Below, piece by piece: positions 5,827 to 9,649 of a stretch of 9,649 nt of DNA; within the stretch, counting starts at the first letter, position 1; the number at the start of each line of letters is the position of its first letter. The DNA comes from CAYOEJ01 sp964403015 (lineage in GTDB: Bacteria; Actinomycetota; Actinomycetes; Actinomycetales; Actinomycetaceae), in NCBI GenBank assembly GCA_964403015.1, contig CAYOEJ010000051.1, positions 1-9,649 of the forward strand, given 5' to 3'. The notes under the pieces are model-generated. The model saw nothing but the letters and a program-made list of their open reading frames with translations. It made no database searches and had not been told where the DNA came from. The position numbers and the translations under genes are program-made.

Positions 5827-7331
5827 TGAACGACCTCATGAAGAAGACTGCCGCTGAACTGGCCCGTGAACTACGTGACGGAAATGTGACAGCGGTTGAG
5901 CTCACCAAGCTTTTCTTGAATCGCATCGACAAGCTCAACCCGAAGATGAACGCCTTCCTCTATGTGGACACCGAAGGCGCCATGAGGCAGGCCGAATCCG
6001 TGGACGCAGATCGCGCCGCTGGTAAGGAACTGCCCCCGTTTGCCGGTGTTCCCGTAGCTGTCAAAGACAACATGTGCAACCACGGCGTGCCGACCTCCGC
6101 TGCTTCGAAGATGCTTGAGGGCTGGAGGCCGCCGTACGATGCGACCGTGGTCGCCAAGCTCAAGGAAGCGCGCCTGCCCATTCTCGGTATGACGAACATG
6201 GACGAATTCGCCATGGGTTCGTCCACCGAGCATTCTGCATTTGGTCCTACGCACAATCCGTGGGGCGAGAACCTCATTCCAGGAGGCTCGGGCGGTGGTA
6301 GCGCTGCCGCCGTGGCCGGCTATCTCGTGCCCTGGGCGCTGGGTTCGGACACCGGTGGCTCTATCCGCCAGCCGGGCGCCATGACCGGCACGGTGGGAAC
6401 GAAGCCGACCTACGGCGCGGTCTCTCGGTATGGCGTGATCGCCATGGCATCCTCGCTCGACCAGGTTGGTCCGGTCGCGCGCAATGTCAACGACGCCGCC
6501 GCGCTGCAAGAGATTATCTCCGGCCACGACCCGCACGATTCGACCTCCCTGCCCAATCCGATTCTGGGATTGGTAGACGCCGTCAGTGAGGGTTCCACCC
6601 TGCAGGACCTTAAGGGCTTGAGGATTGGAATTATTGACGAGCTGCGCGGCGAGGGCTTCTCAGAAGGTGTTCTGACGGTCTACGAAGACATGCTCGCCAA
6701 GCTCAAGGAGCGCGGCGCAGAGGAAGTCATTGTCTCCTGCCCGTCCTTCGAGTACGCGATGTCTGCCTATTACTTGATTATGCCTGCCGAGGTCTCCTCG
6801 AACTTGGCTCGGTTCGACGGCGTGCGCTACGGCAACCGTGTTGAGCCTGAGACTGGGCCGGTCACGGCCGAGACGATGATGTCCGAGACGCGCGGCAAGA
6901 TGTTTGGTGTTGAAGTCAAGCGACGCATCATTCTTGGAACTGCAGCGCTTTCCTCTGGGCACTATGACGAGTACTACGGCTCAGCGCTTCAGGTGCGCAC
7001 GCTCGTTCAGCGTGACCTTAAGGCCGCCTTCGAAAAGGTTGACGTTCTAGTCTCGCCATCCACTCCTACCACCGCGTTTAAGTTCGGTGAAAAGGTGGAT
7101 GACCTTATGGCAATGTATGCCAACGACATGACTACCACGCCTGCGAACCTCGCTGGCGTCCCGGCAATCTCTATTCCCGCAGGCCTATCCAACGGCCTTC
7201 CGGTGGGAATTCAGGTTATTGCGCCCGCACACGAAGATGCGCGTATGTACAAGGTGGCCGCAGCTATTGAAAGTATCGCCGATCCGGCCGCATCGCAGTG
7301 CCCTGTGGGCGAGTGGGAGGACAATCTGTAA
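5826..7331 (+). CDS. gatA: Aspartyl/glutamyl-tRNA amidotransferase subunit A
   Basis: GatA is the glutaminase of GatCAB: it hydrolyses glutamine and sends ammonia to GatB to amidate Glu-tRNA(Gln) or Asp-tRNA(Asn). The 501-residue product is full length and carries the amidase-signature triad K80 (PVAVKDN), cis-Ser S155 (PGGSGGGSAAA) and nucleophile S179 (GSDTGGSIRQPG). The spacings of 75 and 24 residues equal those of Staphylococcus aureus GatA (79/154/178). The second serine of the common GGSSGG signature is Gly here, which I recall as normal for actinobacterial GatA. The ATG at 5826 overlaps the gatC stop by one base and has a strong Shine-Dalgarno. The TAA (7329-7331) likewise overlaps the gatB ATG. 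Confidence 0.97.
   Translation: MNDLMKKTAAELARELRDGNVTAVELTKLFLNRIDKLNPKMNAFLYVDTEGAMRQAESVDADRAAGKELPPFAGVPVAVKDNMCNHGVPTSAASKMLEGWRPPYDATVVAKLKEARLPILGMTNMDEFAMGSSTEHSAFGPTHNPWGENLIPGGSGGGSAAAVAGYLVPWALGSDTGGSIRQPGAMTGTVGTKPTYGAVSRYGVIAMASSLDQVGPVARNVNDAAALQEIISGHDPHDSTSLPNPILGLVDAVSEGSTLQDLKGLRIGIIDELRGEGFSEGVLTVYEDMLAKLKERGAEEVIVSCPSFEYAMSAYYLIMPAEVSSNLARFDGVRYGNRVEPETGPVTAETMMSETRGKMFGVEVKRRIILGTAALSSGHYDEYYGSALQVRTLVQRDLKAAFEKVDVLVSPSTPTTAFKFGEKVDDLMAMYANDMTTTPANLAGVPAISIPAGLSNGLPVGIQVIAPAHEDARMYKVAAAIESIADPAASQCPVGEWEDNL
7315..7321 (+). promoter_or_regulatory. gatB ribosome-binding site inside the end of gatA
   Basis: GGGAGGA lies in the last codons of gatA, about ten bases before the ATG at 7331. 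It decides between that ATG and the in-frame upstream codon at 7298, which has no comparable site and would extend far into gatA. Confidence 0.65.
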
Positions 7332-8824
7332 TGGATGAACTGATGGATTACGAGGACGTCATCGCGAACTTCGATCCCGTGATGGGTATCGAGGTCCACG
7401 TTGAACTGTCCACGAAGACGAAGATGTTCGACGGCGCGCCCAACGCTTTCGGTGGCGAGCCAAACTCCTTTACGACGCCGGTGTCGCTCGGCATGCCCGG
7501 CGCGCTCCCGGTGGTCAATAAGAAGGCCATCGAGTATGCGATCCGTCTGGGCTTGGCGCTGAACTGCTCCATTGCGGAGTCGTGCCGCTTTGCGCGCAAG
7601 AACTACTTCTACCCGGACCTGTCAAAGAACTTCCAAACCTCCCAGTCCGATGAGCCCATCGCCTTTGACGGCTGGCTGGATGTGGAACTTGACGACGGCG
7701 ATATCTTCCGCGTCAACATCGAGCGTGCTCACGTGGAAGAAGACGCCGGAAAGAACACCCACGTAGGTGGAGCTGGTCGTATCCACGGCGCCCAGTACTC
7801 GCTGGTCGATTACAACCGTGCTGGCGTTCCGCTCGTCGAAATCGTGACCCGCCCGATCGAAGGTGCGGGAGCTCGTGCTCCAGAGGTGGCGGCGAAGTAT
7901 GTTCAGACGCTTCGCGACATCGCGCGGGCGATCGGTGTTTCTGATGCCCGCATGGAGCGCGGAAACGTACGTGCCGATGTGAACGTATCCCTGCGTGACA
8001 CTCCGGAGTCCGCGCTCGGCACCCGCACCGAGACCAAGAACGTCAACAGCTTCCGAGCGATTGAGCGCGCCACAGAATACGAGATGCGCAGGCAAGCGGC
8101 AATTCTTTCTGCGGGCGGTTCGATTTTGCAGGAGACGCGCCACTGGCAGGAGAGCGACGGCACCACGCTATCGGGCCGCCCCAAGTCCGACGCCGATGAC
8201 TACCGTTACTTCCCCGAGCCGGATCTCGTGCCCATCGCGCCTCCGCGCGAATGGGTCGAGGAGATCCGCGCATCCCTCCCTGAGCTGCCCGCTGCCAAGC
8301 GTCGGCGTCTCAAGGACGAATGGGGCACGTCCGATATGGAAATGCGGGACATCGTCAATGCTGGCGCGCTCGACCTGATCGAAGATTCGGTGAAGGCTGG
8401 CGCTACCGCCGCTGGTGCCCGCAAGTGGTGGATGGGTGAACTTGCTCGTCACGCCAAGGAAAACGACATCGATCTTGTTGCGGTTCCCGTGACATCTGAG
8501 CAGGTGGCCGAAATCGACCGCATGGTTCAGGATGGGAAGCTCACCGACAAGCTCGCCCGCCAAGCACTCGAGGGTGTGCTTGCTGGTGAAGGCACACCTT
8601 CCGAGGTAGTAGCAGCACGCGGACTCGAGGTCGTCTCGGACGACGGCGCTCTGAACGCCGCTGTCGACGAGGCTTTGGCTGCGAACCCGGACGTCGTGGA
8701 AAAGATCCGCGGCGGCAAGGTGCAGGCTGCTGGCGCCATCGTCGGTGCTGTCATGAAGGCAACCCAAGGCAAGGCGGATGCGGCTCGCGTGCGAGAGCTG
8801 GTTATGGAACGCGCAGGCGTTTAG
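7331..8824 (+). CDS. gatB: Aspartyl/glutamyl-tRNA amidotransferase subunit B
   Basis: GatB binds the misacylated tRNA, activates its Glu or Asp carboxyl with ATP and transfers ammonia delivered from GatA. The 497-residue product is full length. The catalytic domain starts MGIEVHVELSTKTKMF and contains FARKNYFYPDL and the PROSITE-type signature VDYNRAGVPLVEIVTRP. The RGNVRADVNVSLR and TETKNVNSF motifs follow. The C-terminal ~150 residues form the helical GatB/YqeY tail domain that recognises the tRNA, ending AAGAIVGAVMKATQGKADAARV. The ATG at 7331 shares a base with the gatA stop and has a Shine-Dalgarno; an in-frame ATG at 7343 is a less likely alternative. A complete gatCAB indicates that Gln-tRNA and/or Asn-tRNA are made by the indirect route; which one cannot be told here. 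Confidence 0.97.
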   Translation: MDELMDYEDVIANFDPVMGIEVHVELSTKTKMFDGAPNAFGGEPNSFTTPVSLGMPGALPVVNKKAIEYAIRLGLALNCSIAESCRFARKNYFYPDLSKNFQTSQSDEPIAFDGWLDVELDDGDIFRVNIERAHVEEDAGKNTHVGGAGRIHGAQYSLVDYNRAGVPLVEIVTRPIEGAGARAPEVAAKYVQTLRDIARAIGVSDARMERGNVRADVNVSLRDTPESALGTRTETKNVNSFRAIERATEYEMRRQAAILSAGGSILQETRHWQESDGTTLSGRPKSDADDYRYFPEPDLVPIAPPREWVEEIRASLPELPAAKRRRLKDEWGTSDMEMRDIVNAGALDLIEDSVKAGATAAGARKWWMGELARHAKENDIDLVAVPVTSEQVAEIDRMVQDGKLTDKLARQALEGVLAGEGTPSEVVAARGLEVVSDDGALNAAVDEALAANPDVVEKIRGGKVQAAGAIVGAVMKATQGKADAARVRELVMERAGV

Positions 8825-8845
8825 CCAGATCCTATGCCTATCCTG

Positions 8846-8873
8846 TTGATGGAGTTTTGAAATCAGTTAACTT
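8846..8873 (+). promoter_or_regulatory. Possible promoter of the malic enzyme gene
   Basis: TTGATG (8846-8851), a 16-base spacer and TAACTT (8868-8873) make a plausible but weak -35/-10 pair in the 67 bases between gatB and the malic enzyme. It would leave a leader of only about 12 bases, just holding the ribosome-binding site. No terminator hairpin is visible after gatB, so read-through from the gat operon is equally possible. Confidence 0.3.
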
Positions 8874-8880
8874 GCTCTCT

Positions 8881-8888
8881 GGAGGAGA
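8881..8888 (+). promoter_or_regulatory. Malic enzyme ribosome-binding site
   Basis: GGAGGAGA, with its GGAGG core six bases before the ATG at 8892, is the strongest Shine-Dalgarno in the window and fixes the start. Confidence 0.85.
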
Positions 8889-8891
8889 CCT

Positions 8892-9649
8892 ATGCCGGGA
8901 ATACCGAGCTATGACGTCACATTGCGCATCGGCACACCCTATGACGCGCACGCAACAGCGAGGCTCGTGAAGGCGGTTGCCGATAACGACGCGATCGTGA
9001 CGGGTGTGGACGTGGTGGAGTCGGAGGCGGATAACCTCCTGGTCGATATCACGTGCCTCACTTTTGATCGCACGCACGCGAAGAACCTCCAAGCGGCGAT
9101 CGAGGAGCTGTCCGGCGTCGTCGTCCACGGAATTCATGACGCGGTAGTTCAGGCCCACCTCGGCGGCAAGATCGAGATCAACCTGAAGCGCGCTCTCAAC
9201 ACGCGTCAGGATCTCTCGCGTATCTATACGCCCGGCGTCGCCGGAATATGTGAGCGTATTGCGGAGGATCCAGAGCAGGCGCGCAAGCTGACGATCAAGA
9301 AAAATACCGTAGCCGTGGTTACTGATGGGACGGCGGTACTCGGGCTCGGTGATATCGGGCCCGAGGCGGCCATGCCCGTCATGGAGGGCAAGGCCGCGCT
9401 ATTCAAGAAGTTCGCAAACGTGGATGCGTGGCCGATTGCTCTGGATACCACGGATACGGAGGAGATCATCTCCGTCGTCAAGGCGATTGCGCCAGGGTTT
9501 GGCGGAATCAATCTCGAGGACATCTCCGCGCCACGATGTTTCGAGATCGAGCGCAGGTTGCGTGAAGAGCTCGATATCCCGGTGTTCCACGACGATCAGC
9601 ATGGAACCGCCGTCGTGGTTCTCGCGGCCCTCATCAACGCACTCAAGAT
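8892..9649 (+). CDS. NAD(P)-dependent malic enzyme with N-terminal ACT domain (3' truncated)
   Basis: The frame is open from the ATG at 8892 to the window edge (252 whole codons). Residues 5-95 (SYDVTLRIGTPYDAHATARL... onward) look like an ACT-type ligand-binding domain. The malic enzyme N-terminal domain follows: the general acid Y112 in SRIYTPGVAGIC, TDGTAVLGLGDIGPEAAMPVMEGKAALFK with catalytic K167, metal ligands E209 and D210 in NLEDISAP, and D235 in FHDDQHGTA. The NAD(P)-binding domain has only just begun at the edge, so cofactor preference cannot be read. The enzyme decarboxylates malate to pyruvate with reduction of NAD(P). The full protein is probably about 450-480 residues. An ACT domain suggests allosteric control by a small metabolite. 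The gene may be independent of, or a read-through cistron of, gatCAB. Confidence 0.95.
   Translation, partial: MPGIPSYDVTLRIGTPYDAHATARLVKAVADNDAIVTGVDVVESEADNLLVDITCLTFDRTHAKNLQAAIEELSGVVVHGIHDAVVQAHLGGKIEINLKRALNTRQDLSRIYTPGVAGICERIAEDPEQARKLTIKKNTVAVVTDGTAVLGLGDIGPEAAMPVMEGKAALFKKFANVDAWPIALDTTDTEEIISVVKAIAPGFGGINLEDISAPRCFEIERRLREELDIPVFHDDQHGTAVVVLAALINALK

Noticed and set aside
5871..6536. 221-codon open frame antisense to gatA
   Set aside because: It is a shadow of the amidase coding sequence; gatA is full length with its complete catalytic triad.

Overview
The window is a chromosomal stretch from a moderately GC-rich actinobacterium. The evidence is a WhiB1-type regulator, a PdtaS-type histidine kinase convergent with it, an actinobacterial-style NAD-dependent DNA ligase, and a ligA/gatCAB neighbourhood. 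The enlarged LigA (two extra segments, an estimated 840 residues) resembles what I recall from Micrococcales and Actinomycetaceae. A genus such as Trueperella, Arcanobacterium or Actinomyces is a guess. No mobile elements, CRISPR arrays or RNA genes were found, so this is a housekeeping region rather than an accessory island.

Layout: (1) positions 1-504 hold the C-terminal end of pdtaS (+ strand). It is followed by a strong bidirectional hairpin terminator and the convergent whiB1 (638-883, - strand). (2) positions 884-1050 are the whiB1 upstream region, with two inverted repeats. (3) positions 1051-1773 (- strand) encode an SRAP/YedK-type abasic-site protein, divergent from ligA across only 56 bases. 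(4) ligA runs 1830-4185 (+) but is interrupted by a run of exactly 100 N (2813-2912) that replaces part of the catalytic core. (5) a two-HKD phospholipase D/cardiolipin-synthase-like membrane protein lies at 4182-5441 (-); its stop codon overlaps the ligA stop. (6) gatC-gatA-gatB (5530-8824, +) form a tightly coupled operon. (7) an ACT-domain malic enzyme starts at 8892 and runs off the right edge.

Two DNA-maintenance genes (SRAP and LigA) are back to back. The GatCAB operon makes the amidotransferase that completes Gln-tRNA(Gln) and/or Asn-tRNA(Asn). The WhiB1/PdtaS pair covers redox/NO-responsive and signal-transduction regulation. The malic enzyme belongs to central carbon metabolism.

The most notable observations are an in-frame 21-nt (heptad) tandem expansion inside the LigA adenylation domain, an apparent matched pair of leaderless promoters (-10 element, six bases, ATG) for the divergent pld and gatC genes, and a 30-bp inverted repeat in the whiB1 upstream region. 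I see no convincing new multi-gene system.
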